Shown here piece by piece: positions 32,677 through 43,092 of a stretch of 64,000 nt of DNA (its first letter is position 1; the number at the start of each line of letters is the position of its first letter). The notes under the pieces are model-generated. The model ran no database searches and was not told the DNA's origin. It worked only from the letters and a program-made list of their open reading frames with translations. The position numbers and the translations under genes were made by a program. The stretch comes from Clavaria fumosa (taxonomy: Eukaryota > Basidiomycota > Agaricomycetes > Agaricales > Clavariaceae), in assembly GCA_951802425.1 (NCBI GenBank), contig OX637804.1, positions 1,860,001 to 1,924,000 of the forward strand, given 5' to 3'.

Positions 32677-34428
32677 TCATGTGGGGTGCGACGGCGGAAG
32701 GGCGTGACTTGGCAAGCTCGCCGTCCGCCCCTGTCTAAATCTGTCTTGACCAGAGGGCGCCTTGTGTAAAAGAGTCCGTTCGTCCGCTTCGTCCACATCC
32801 GCGTCGGAGTCGGAATCGTCTACTTCGACTTCCCGCAGGTCCTGCAGCCCCACCGCCTCGCCGTCCACGTCCTCTCCTGGCTGTTCGTACCCGCCGAACA
32901 GCTGTTGCCCGAGTGACGAGGACGGCGTGCGCCCGTGCGTGGGGCCGCCCCTACGGGTGTGCAACATCGCGCGCGGCGTCGCTTCGGCAGAGGGCCTCCT
33001 GCCGGCCCACCCGTCAATCGAGGCACGGCCCTGGTGGCTGAGCCGCGGATGCATGAGTCCCGAGTCGAGGGCGCCGTGCGCGTGTCCGTTGAGATGCTGA
33101 GGGAGAACGCCGGAGGGTTGTTGTTGTTGCTGCCGCGAGACGTCGAGAAGGTGCACGCCGAGGAAGGTGACGATGAAGCCAGCGAGGAGCGACACGGTGT
33201 TCGTCCCGCCTGTGGTATTAAATCCTTGGAAGAGAATCAGGGAGGCGACGATCGTCGCGCTGGAAAAGCCGACATAGTACATTGGGTTGACTCTGGTTTG
33301 TTCCACGAGTAATGTGAGCCGAGCGCTGCAAAGGGAGAATGAGAAGGATGACGTTACATGTTAGTTGAAAAGGTGTCTAGTGCTTTGTTGAAGTAATCCA
33401 TCTGTATACATATACAGACTACGAGAACGAGCGCGAAGACATAGGTGCTTGGATGCGTGAGCTGGTTATTGCCGCCCAGAGTGAGCTTCACGGCGACACC
33501 AAACCCCTTTGCCGCCATAACGGTGATAGAGCCGACGACCGAGCATATAGATAAATAGACTGTTGGGGTCCTCCGCCCATGTTGAGGAGCGACGAGGTAT
33601 ATCATGACGAGGGTGAAGACAATGACCGTAAAGCAGTACAACAGAAAGCCTTTATATCAAACCCATCAATACTAAGTTTCCTGCTGGAGGCACCGTATAG
33701 GTGGGGAAGCGTACCGGGTTGGATAGCGTAGTGTAGGATCTCATCGACAGTGGTGACAGGCTTGTCCTCCGGAGCGTGCAGCACGATGATCAGCGATCCG
33801 ATCAGACATAGAGTGCAGCCTAGCCGTCCGAGGTGCCTCAGCTCTTCATTGAGAAAAAATGAGGCCAGGATCGCTCTAAAGATGATACGTAGTCGTGTTT
33901 CAGCAAGGGGCGACAGTAATCCTCGATCCCACCAATAGAACTACGTACCCTATTATCACGCTCAACGCGCCAAGGGGCGTAATCAATATTGGAGGAGCAA
34001 ACGTGTATGCGGCAAAATTGGCCACTAATTAAGAAGGAAGGAGTGAGTATTGTGGGGATGTGTTTCCGGATCAACCAGCTACCTTCTCCTATGACCACTA
34101 CGAAGGAAGAGAAAACCGGGAACAAAGAGAGTAGACTGGTGTAAGCGTGGACACTGCAGAGGTAAAGGAGGTCGTACTGGTCGATATCCCCGCCCACCAA
34201 ATAGGATTCCGCAAGTAGGACAAGTTGTCCGAAGCAGCTGTCTCATATGCACCCCGCTCGCCGCTGCCTGCATCGTTCAGGCCCTTAAGAATATGTATCA
34301 TCGCAAACGGAGGCCAGGAGGGTAAAGGGGTCAACAAAAAAAACCTTCTTGGTGATGACGAAGCTGCTTCCTATTAGCAGCGAGCCCGAGACTGCGAGAG
34401 TGAGGCCTATGTACTTGTCCTCGACCAT
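32677..34428 (-). CDS. NIPA-like magnesium transporter (DUF803)
   Basis: Multi-pass membrane protein of the NIPA/DMT superfamily, thought to move Mg2+. Start chosen at MVEDKYIGLTLAVSGSLLIGSSFVITKKV (34428), the typical N-terminus; the frame also opens 47 codons upstream. Further hallmarks: YLRNPIWWAG, then LGRLGCTLCLIGSLIIVLHAP-like text near 33,780, PEDKPVTTVDEILHYAIQPG, LVAPQHGRRTPTVYLSICSVVGS, ALDTFSTNM and VNPMYYVGFSSATIVASLILFQGF. About nine helices. The cytosolic C-terminus is long, acidic and Gly/Arg-rich. It converges on the MOV10-like gene, with a poly-A/T run at about 32620-32650 between them. Some middle exon ends (33,800-34,260) are approximate. Confidence 0.9.
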
Positions 34429-34751
34429 AGCTGCCTTTGCTCCTGGAGAACAGCTGAGTCGATGGCCTGATGAAGAGCACAAAGTGGTAGAAAAAGAAAG
34501 GGTCCTGGCATGCGATGCGCTGCAACCGCTGGGCAAAAGATTCAGCGCTGAGCCGCCCGACAGCAGCACGTGGCTGTACAGTCAAACAATCGCCAGCACA
34601 CGTCCAGACTCGGACAAAGGACAGAATAAACTATGGTACAATCCACGATTAAGTACCCAACAGCGATACCACGAGAGGTGGAGAAGATAGCGATAACACC
34701 GTGTCTAAAAAAATTAAAGGAATTTGGGGAACACCGCCCTTTTTTATCTTA

Positions 34752-36338
34752 TTAGAGCGGTCTCCTGCCAAATCTGAACCGCGACGTGGGCGCTCTCACA
34801 CTCTCAGATTCCATAGGAACAAAACTCACACCCCGCGAAGGTGGTCTTTCGACATTAGGTGGGGACACTGGTGAATCCGCCGGACGCGGGGTCGACAAGG
34901 CGTATGGATGGTAGTGCGTAGCTAGCGGTGGTGGCGGAGTTGGCGGGGCTGGAGGACTCGGCGTCTCCGCACGTTGTTGTGGCAGCTGCGCGGCGTACGG
35001 ATGCAGAGGCCAGGAAGGTAGCGCATTGTAGAGGCTGTCGCTCGCCTGAGACAGCCGGGAGGACAGTGTCCATCCCGCACTGTACGAGTCCGCGGCGTGT
35101 GATTGTGACGAGGACGAGAGCACACTTGGCTTTTGGTTGATGGGAGCATGCTTTTGATGAGTATGATGGTTGAGGTGGTGGGATTGCTGTATCAAGGTGA
35201 TAGGCTTCGCCCAATTCTGTTGCAGCTGCTGATCATCTGCCAGGAAGCGATAAGATAGGGTATATTATGAGAAGGGTTGAGATATCAGCAAACGTTGATT
35301 GGAAGAGCGCTTACTCGACACAAGCGTCCAACCTGGCCGTCTGAGGCACATGGACAGGAATATAGAAACAATAGCAAAGTTGAAAATATTCATGATCACG
35401 TCGTCGGAAAGGGTCGCCCGTGCAGAAGCAGGACCCGCTAGTCCGCTCGGCGATTGCACGACCAAGAGGACAATGCGAGCAACGTTTAAGACGGCATAGA
35501 TGGGGACGACACCCACTAAGATGACTCTGGTTATCTATACCCAAACCTATCAACTACAGAGGGCACAGGGGCGGATATATTACATACCTCGTCTGAGAGA
35601 CCCTTCTGTTTTGCAGCTTGGGAGAGAAGCAAGGTTGTGACAAATAGATCGATGGAAGACAGGTAGACCAGAGCCTCGAACGTGTATCTCAAGCCACGGA
35701 ACACACTAATATCATGAGCAGATGCCACGGCGCCCGCAACGGAGAGCTCGCCAGTGGCGATGTCATTTTTTTGAGCTTCAGCCCAGGCACCTGCTGCCGC
35801 AGTGCCAAAGACAAACATAAGGAGAAGCAGCGCGCAATGCACGGCAACCGCGAGACGACTGCGGCGCACATCCCCGGACGCGAAGTAGATGCAGCTCTCA
35901 CGGTCCCAGAGAAATGCAAGTGCCGAAGCGAAGATGAGGGTGATAGACCAGTTGTACGCGAATGTGGCGACGCTGCTCAGTGAGGCAGGAAGCGAAGTGG
36001 GGTGATCTGTTGTGGGAATAGCAAGTTGCGCGATTGTCGCGGCACAGAAAAGGATGTAGAACATAATGGCGGGGAAGAGCGCAATGTATGGGTGGCGATG
36101 TTCACGCATCACGACGATAGCGACGATGCATAGACAGAGTTGGACAAGAAAGAGGAGGAGAGCGATGGTATAGATGGCCAGACGACCCTGTTGAACACTG
36201 AGCTCTTCCAGAAGATGGGATTAACGGCAACGACTCACGACGACGAGATAACCTGGGTGGAAGCCAACACCATCCTGGCTCCCAGACGCAGCCAAAACAA
36301 TGGCCGCGACGACCAGGAGACGTGCACCGAGCTTCATC
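34752..36338 (-). CDS. Multi-pass membrane protein of unknown function with Pro/Ser-rich tail
   Basis: Not a family I can name. A start at 36338 gives a hydrophobic leader (MKLGARLLVVAAIVLAASGS) that could be a signal peptide; a spliced exon then gives LAIYTIALLLFLVQLCLCIVAIVVM. Later segments include YIALFPAIMFYILFCAATIAQLA, WSITLIFASALAFLW, LAVAVHCALLLLMFVFGTAAA, LVYLSSIDLFVTTLLLSQ, VVPIYAVLNVARIVLLVV and IIMNIFNFAIVSIFLSMCL-like helices, about seven in total. The topology resembles 7-TM proteins but no receptor signature is visible. The cytosolic C-terminus is rich in Pro, Ser and His. Exon joins at 36,190-36,240 and 35,215-35,310 are inferred from frame. Confidence 0.78.
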
Positions 36339-36757
36339 AGCGAAAATGAGTCGTTATCGGCGAGCAGAACGGCGTTGGGAACATGGCAGCTGGGAATCAA
36401 AAAGCCCGACCCTCGCTTCGCCTACTTTGGCCTAGTCCCTCGTGTGAACCCTGGCATCCAGCATCAGCTGTCGCCCATCACAGGCGTTGGGCAACGATAG
36501 AAGAGAAGAAACGATGCTGAAAGTCATCATTTGCGTGATAAAAATGGCGCCGTGCTGAGCTGGACGAACGACGACTCGGAGGGTCCCAGCACACAGCTCC
36601 CGTCTCGAATTTCTGCTGGCACTGGCGAATCAGTGGCGCTAGTCTGAGCCTTTCTTCAATTTCACACCGACCACCACTCGTCGACGCCGTCGACAACGTC
36701 AAGGCAAGCTTCAACTGAGACTCAGGCCTAGTCAACGCTCACATATAGCAGCCCTTT
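36339..36757. promoter_or_regulatory. Divergent intergenic region
   Basis: This 419 bp between two divergent genes presumably holds both promoters. I see no conserved motif beyond short pyrimidine tracts. Confidence 0.4.
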
Positions 36758-37190
36758 ATGGCAGGAGCGGCAAAGCCGACGTCTCAAGCCGTCTCCAAAG
36801 CCTTGCGCGCCCTCCTCCCATCCTCGCTTCCTCCGACGCTCTCTCATGGCGCCAGAACCCTCTATCAGGTTCTCTCGCGCTCGCCACAACCCGCAGGCGG
36901 CGTTGGAAAACGCGTCTACCAGACGCGCTGGCGCGCAAAGCACATCCACGACAGCTACTGGCTCGTGACTAGGGCGCAGTTCAAATGCGAGGGGAAACAC
37001 GGCAAGGCTTGGGGGAAGCTTTACTGGAAAGGTGAGGAGCCTCGCTTGCCTGGTGGACAGCCCCGCCATTGCCACGCTCGAGAAACCGTGGCTCATCCGC
37101 TCCCTATCGCCTACAGGAAAGTTAGTGAGCGAGCGCGAGGAGAGAGTGCGAGGCCCGTTAAAATATAATTGGCAAGAGGGTGTCTCATGA
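36758..37190 (+). CDS. Small protein, probable mitochondrial ribosomal protein (mS34-like)
   Basis: Exons 36758-37031 and 37117-37190 join in phase 1 to give 115 residues. The core GVGKRVYQTRWRAK, then SYWLVTRAQFKCEGKHGKAWGKLYWKG, then KLVSEREERVRGPLKYNW matches my recollection of fungal small mitoribosomal proteins of the S34 type (GxGxRV...W followed by HGKAWG). The N-terminal 40 residues are basic/Ser-rich without acids, as expected for mitochondrial import. Without splicing, the frame would end in an unrelated Pro/Arg tail at 37168. The product is surely a real gene; the S34 name is moderately certain. Confidence 0.72.
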
Positions 37191-37834
37191 CGCCAAAAAA
37201 CCCATGCGCATGCCTCTATGTTCTCTGTTTCCCGCACGTCCTCGCCATCCTATGTAACCTCTTCATCTCTACGCGGAACGGTATATCATAAGTCAAATTC
37301 TGCTTCGGTTTCTTTTACTCTGCCTGCCGGCTTCTGCTATATTTGCGTTGTCGAGGCCTTGGTGACTCGCGAACCAGCCGCGAGCAAAGATCAAGTATAT
37401 CTTATCCAGGGGCGACACTTCGGATCTTTCATGGGCCATGGTCGCAACGACCAGGTGGCTTGATCCTTTTCACCGTGGTTGGCGGTCAGGGAGCCGGTCT
37501 CTTAGTATGATGTTGACCAGCCATAAGCAAACGGTCGCTGGACCACGAGAGGCGCTGAGTCGAAGCTTACACGTACCTCTCAAGAGCTATGAATTAACAT
37601 ATGATATTTGACATTGCTCGACAATTCGTAGTACCAAAATGACGGCAATGATGGTCGCAAGGTGGGTTTCGGCCTTTGGCCATTTGCAAGCGGCGTCACG
37701 GCTGTGCCCATCTGCACAACACGCAAAGATGCATTGTTTAATTTTACGACGCATAAGCGTGGTCGAATAGCGGTTGTTTTATAGGGGTATCACAGCACAG
37801 CAATCACCAGAGCAATTGTCCAATTGACAGGAAT
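37191..37834. other. Convergent intergenic region
   Basis: No supported gene. One plus-strand frame (37218-37463) has no recognisable motif and atypical composition. Confidence 0.5.
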
Positions 37835-38553
37835 CTACAGCTGGGCATGGCCGCCTGTGGATCCAAAACCGTCGGAGCCTCGCGCCGTAGCATCAAGGGT
37901 CTTCGCAAAGGTGGCACTCGTTAGACCGTCTCGGACACGGCTAGTAGAGAGTATATCATTGACTGACCTCAACTTCCATGACCTCCGGAGTGATAATTTT
38001 TTCGAGCACGAGTTGTGCGATGCGATCGCCCTCCTCGACTGTCCGGAGCGTTACAACGTGGCTTTAGGGGTATGAAAAGAAAAACAGACCCTGGAAGTCA
38101 GAATCCCCGAAATTGAGTAGGAGAACGCGGATTTCGCCGCGGTAATCGGCGTCGACGACACCAGCACCAGTGGATATACCGAATTTAACGGCTTGATAGG
38201 ATATCAGACACGCGCCAAGTTAAAGGAAGGAACGGACCGAGGCCACTCCGCGGCGCGACACGCCCGTACGTTCCGACCGGGACTGCGATAGAAATGTCGG
38301 TCTTGACCATGGCTTGTCCTCGCGCAGGTATGAGCGTTTTTTCCGCGCTTTTTTAAGCGTGAAAAACGCGCCAAGTCGCGTAATCGAGGGAACAGAACGC
38401 GTACCTGTACAAGTCGTATCCGGCGGCGAGCGCTGATCCGCGGGTAGGAAGCTTGCCCTTCTCTGAGAGGCGTTTCACGAGCAGCTGGACATTGGCTTGC
38501 TCTGTCTCCTTTTCAAAAGAGATTCTCCGTTTTTTCTCTGGAGAGATGGTCAT
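37835..38553 (-). CDS. DUT1: dUTP diphosphatase (dUTPase)
   Basis: Hydrolyses dUTP to dUMP and PPi, keeping uracil out of DNA and feeding dTMP synthesis; trimeric enzyme. Start at [13 protein letters not shown] (38553). Motifs in order: [15 protein letters not shown] (motif 1), APRSGL (motif 2), [21 protein letters not shown] (motif 3), [12 protein letters not shown] (motif 4), and the flexible C-terminal motif 5 as [12 protein letters not shown]. Four introns of about 50-60 nt interrupt it. The final exon reads [20 protein letters not shown] and stops at 37835. About 180 residues, typical of the trimeric class. Divergent from the Ser/Pro-rich gene at 38693, with 139 bp between the start codons. 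Confidence 0.95.
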
Positions 38554-38667
38554 GGTGCAAGATGAGCAGTCCAACGCCAATGTCCACCGCGCCGAATTTG
38601 TAGCCTGCGAATCGGAGTGTGAAGCGGAGTTTATTGAATAATTTTTAATTCCGACTATTTGGTCGCA

Positions 38668-38691
38668 ATGGACGCGTCGTGGCGCGTCTGA
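38668..38691 (+). other. Short upstream ORF before the Ser/Pro-rich gene
   Basis: A 7-codon ORF (ATG GAC GCG TCG TGG CGC GTC TGA) ends one base before the main ATG at 38693. If it lies in the leader it could limit translation by forcing reinitiation. The transcription start is unknown, so this is inference. Confidence 0.4.
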
Positions 38692-38692
38692 C

Positions 38693-40551
38693 ATGGTCGG
38701 AGGCAGCCAACTGCCATTGACGTACTTCTTGCAGCCCGCGGCGCGTCGGACGGTCTATGGTGCGTCTCAAAGCCAGCAAAAAAAGCGAGGGCAGGAGAGC
38801 GCGATCTTGCCGGTAGCGGTGGACGAATGTGAGCCGAAGAAACGCCGAGGTCGCAAACGCACAGCGTCGCGGATTAACAATACCCCAACCCTTCATGCGA
38901 GGACCAAGCACCGCACACTTGACGTGTCGCTGGCAGAGGGTGCTCCTTCACAATCCGCGGCCTCGGCTCAGCGTGCCTCCACGGGTCTCCCCACTCCAGG
39001 ACCTTCTGCGACCCCACGGCGCACTCTATCCCCAGGTTCACCCGTGAGACGAGCGGAGACACTCTCCTTCCGGTGGCCAACGAGGCTGGGCAAGAGTTCT
39101 CGGAGCCCCTCCTTCGATAGCCTCTCACGTCTCACGACTCCCGCTCGTCGTCAACCAGACGATTGCTATGGTCTCCGAGGCACGAGTCCCCAGTCAAGCT
39201 CATTTGTACCAAGCGAGTCGCGTGACACAGAAGACGTTTTTCGAACGGACGACGCACACCGTGTTTACAGCGGAGCCAGTCACGTCGCGGCTCCAAACGC
39301 AAATGAGCTCCGCCCCTTAACCCTTCCGCCAGCGAGGGATACTTCAGGGAAACAACCCATGGTAGACTCCCTGCGGGACGTTGACATGCCCAAACGGTCC
39401 CCCAACACAATCGTGCCATCTTCTCAATCCCAGTACATTTACTTCTCCCCACGCCATCGCTCGAGGTCGCCCACGCCCTTCGTGCCTTCCTCTCAATCCC
39501 CATACCTTCATTTCTCGCCCCGACAACCAATTATTTCAAAATCCTTATGCGATGATACACCAGCGGAAGAGTTCATCGAGAGCTCACAGAGTCAAGCGGA
39601 GACAGAGATGTGCCGCATCTGGACGGCCGAGAATGCTCAAGATGCTGGACGTGCTCATTGTATAAGGTACGGACGAGGAAGGCCCACGGTAATAATATCT
39701 GCTGAACTCCTTTTGCCATTCCTCGTCGCAGCGAATCTTCGCCTCAGGCTTCAGCGCGAACATCTTACCCACCTAGAACTGTGTCAACACTCCGCCCGGC
39801 TCCACGGGGCGCTCAACCCTCCCCTACGATACGCGGGTCGTCGCCAACTGTACGCTTCACTCAGAAATGCGACCCTTCGCCCGACATACTTTGTGCCCTG
39901 ATGCGCAGCTCCCCGGTACGCATTCCCACCACTCAGACTTCTGACGTCATTGGCGATGACGAAGTCGAGGCGGAGGGCTGGTCCACACTGCCGCCCGAGC
40001 TCCGTATTTTCATGGAGATGTTTGAGAAAAATGACGAGCCAGCGGAAGTCCCTTGTGGCATCAGAACCGCCCTCGACAGTGGTTCCTCAAGAGTTGTTCC
40101 GAAGGATCACCTACTTCAGGAGAAGCTTCCGCAAGTCGCGTCTGCGTCTGCCTACGTGTCTGGGTCAGAGACTGAACCGGACTCGGATGGAGATCCCCCT
40201 GGGCCTGCGATCAGCTCAGTCCCAGGTGTCGATAGTCTCCATCACCACGACAACGCGACAGTATCAGCACAGCGTCCACTCGACATTAGTGGCTTGCCCG
40301 AATCTGCTTTATTTCGACGCAAGCTCAAGGCTGCTTCGCGAGCGCTAGTGGCAGAGTCTGTGCTGTATCAGAGTGACGCTGAGAAGGCTGATGGTGACTA
40401 CGGCCATTACGCAAGCGCTGGCGCTGCACCGAGCGTCCCCCCGTCGGAGGGTTCTTCCACTTTTGGATCGGAGGACGCATTAGACAATTTCTCTCCGCAG
40501 ACTCTCCCTGAAGCCGTGAGGGCATTTGCCGAGATGTTCGAGAAGGATTGA
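38693..40551 (+). CDS. Lineage-specific Ser/Pro-rich protein of unknown function
   Basis: Not recognised. Two exons, 38693-39666 and 39732-40551, join in phase 2 (codon AGC) across a 65-nt GTACGG...GCAG intron, giving about 597 residues. The N-terminus carries a basic stretch (CEPKKRRGRKRTASR) that looks like an AT-hook/nuclear localisation signal. The middle has repeated SSQSQYIYFSPR / SSQSPYLHFSPR units (near 39420-39520) and ESSQSQAETEMCRIW. The C-terminal half has two copies of a helical pattern: STLPPELRIFMEMFEKN near 40,000 and ALDNFSPQTLPEAVRAFAEMFEKD at the end. A nuclear or DNA-associated role is a guess from the basic motif only. A decayed copy lies downstream. Confidence 0.7.
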
Positions 40552-40567
40552 GACCATTCGATGGATT

Positions 40568-40582
40568 CGGCGCGCGCGCGCG
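40568..40582. repeat. GC dinucleotide microsatellite
   Basis: A short (GC)n run just past the stop of the Ser/Pro-rich gene; it is absent from the decayed copy at the equivalent place (42,205). Confidence 0.7.
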
Positions 40583-41064
40583 CGAGGGACGAACGGCTAA
40601 GCACTTGGTCAATGAAGACTTGTCCGTGGAATCAGGCCGATGCGCATCGTAGAGGCCTTTGCGGGATCATGAGGACGCCGCCGGCGTGTACATTTCTGAT
40701 TTCACTAATTTGGCAAACTAGTGACCAGAAAAGCAAAAGAAGTGCTGCGATTGCGACAGAGAGCATCTGGAGTGGCATGCAATGTTGGAGAATGTCTTGT
40801 ATGAGAAGGAAACTATGCAAAGGTCTATTGCAAAGTCCTGCAATAATACATCCGTTGTCTACAAATCAAGGTAGAATTTAGAGCAAAGTGTAATATCAAC
40901 AACAAGGCTATAATGGCTATGTTACAGTAAGAGACGCAACTCATTTCTTTGCTCCTTCGCTTTGAACCTTGAAACGGGTCCGAAATGATACTCGTCGATA
41001 ATGCCGTCTTAGTTTAAGACTCTGGTACTAGAGGACTTCTTATGACTTACGCTGTTACCTTGGT

Positions 41065-42215
41065 TTGGACCAACCCAGTTCCGCTCGCTCAGGAAACATC
41101 CGTGGTCGACGACAGGTCAGGCAGCATCTCACAAGTCTCATGCGTCGTCAACTTGGCGGTTTTCGCGGTTTCATTGAAGCAGACGATATACGTCGTGTTA
41201 GGACCTCTCACAGTCAATGTCCTTCCAGGAAACTCTTCCGAGAATCAGCGTATGGTGGATTCGTCCCAGCAAAGCATCGAAATTCCCAAACTGTCGCCCA
41301 ACCCCGCAACCCATTCTTCACCTTTACTTCTCCCTACGCCAGTCGCCTACGTTCTCATGTGTTCCTTCATCACCGTGTCGTCGCCCAAACGCTATTCAAA
41401 TCTCTATGCGCTGATGGAAGTGTCATCGAGAGCTCATATAGCCAAGCAGAGACAGAGCTATGCCGCATCTGAGGGTGAAGAATACTAGACGTGCTCATTG
41501 TACAAGGTGAAGGGCTATGGCGATGACATCTGCCGTAACTGAGTTTTCCTTTTCCTTTCCTTTTCCTATTCCTCAACCCCTCGCCTCAAACCTCAGCGCG
41601 AATGCGTCGCTCGCCCAGAAGCACGCCCACACTCCGTCCGGCTCGATCAACCATCATTCTCTACGATGCGAGGGTCGTCGCCAACTGCGCGCCACATCAG
41701 GAATGCGACCCTTCGCCCGACGAACTCTGCCTGGGAATGCACAGCTCCCCGGTGTGTATCCTTGCCGATGGCGACGAAGTCACGACGGAGGGCTAGTCCA
41801 TACTACCCCCGGGCTAGTCCATACTACCCCCGGGCTCCAAATTTCTAGATGAAAAAAAGAAGTCCCCGCTATCCCCGAGTTTCTGGACTTGTCAGGCTTC
41901 GGCAACCTTCTCCATGAAGACGCGACAGCAGCGTTGCAGCGTCTATTTGACATCGGTGGTGTGCTTCGGTCTGCTGTACTTTGACATATGTTCAAAACTG
42001 GCTCGAGAGCGCTTATGACGGAGTCTATGCCGTGCAGGCACGAGGAATGATGGTAACGACGGCGACTTTAACGCGAGCGTCGGCGCTGCGCCCAGCGTCC
42101 CTCCGGCGGCTCTTTTACTTCTCGGAAGGTAGTCCCCCCCCCAGGTTCTCCCCATGGCCGCGAGAGCGTTTGCTGAAATATTTGATATGACGGCGATTAT
42201 TCAATGGATTCGGCA
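41065..42215 (+). pseudogene. Decayed tandem copy of the 38693-40551 gene
   Basis: The stretch is collinear with 39,100-40,580 upstream. The clearest block is 41420-41510, which matches 39570-39667 nearly base for base (ATCGAGAGCTCA...GACAGAG...TGCCGCATCTG), including the intron donor context. Another block (41,660-41,790) matches the segment around 39,830-39,980. The reading frame is broken by several indels and stops (for example TGA at about 41471). Two tandem 21-bp units at 41790-41810 and 41811-41831 are private to this copy. It also matches past the original stop (GATTCGGC at 42,200). It is best read as a duplicated and degraded gene. Confidence 0.75.
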
Positions 42216-43092
42216 CGTGAGAGGGCGGTCAAGCTCGAGTGTAGAGGCTTTGCACGGGGTAAAGCGCGTGAAGAGCACAGGGCTATGGCGAACTTGTTGC
42301 TGTTACTATCTGTAGTGCCAGCATTTTCTGATCCTTCTTTCCCGGTTATTTGTTATCAGTTTTTAAGTCGCGGTGACTACTGTTCCAGTTGCCGTCCAAA
42401 CCTCTGTTATGATAAACGCTTCCGTTCACTAAGCACACGAATAAGCTACAAAATTCGTCGCCATCACAGCGCGCTTTCTACGTGCTATCAATCTGAGCAA
42501 GTGGCGGGCACATACCCGTCCATGTCAATTCGCGGGGTATCGGCCGACGGTGGGGCGAGGCAGCAGTGGAGCGAGGCGATGGCGGGTGGTGGCGAAGCAA
42601 CAGTAGAACTTCTTGAAGGGGCGAGGGCGAGCAGGTGGTAACAAGGCGAGCAGATTGAGCAAGGTGAGGCGACGATGGGTTGAAGGCGACGGGCGGGCGA
42701 GGCAATGGCAGGGCGGGGCGGGTAGTGCGAAACGACAGCAGAAGGGGGGTGAGGGCGAGGTGATGGGCACAGGTGGTGCCGAGGGCAGGTAAGCCGCAAC
42801 AGCGGTGACGACCTTGTATGTACCTGTCTACCGACTGCTGAAACCTACCAACCAGTAGCTTGAATGCCACTTGAAGAACTGCAGTGCCCGACGTCTCTGC
42901 GCGTGTGACACAGGGCTCAGCGCTGAGAAACACGGCAGGCCCTCGCGATGACGACTGGCTACGCTCACAATGACTAGAGCCATGAAACATTGTTACTTGA
43001 GCCTTCCACACCTCAAACAGTTTTACTACCAGACGGCCATATAAAATGAAAGAAGGTCAGCGCGACACTACAATCCCTTCTTGCCGAACCGT
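42216..43092. other. Intergenic region with a strand-asymmetric purine-rich tract
   Basis: From about 42,530 to 42,790 the plus strand is dominated by G and A in repeats of GGCGA/GGCGG. No gene is supported; long frames through it are low-complexity artefacts. Confidence 0.5.

Noticed and set aside
33300..33312. Plus-strand frames across 32,760-33,312 as genes
   Set aside because: They are antisense shadows of the NIPA-like transporter's last exon.
37218..37463. Plus-strand 81-codon frame
   Set aside because: No motif, no splice partners and atypical composition; it is treated as intergenic.
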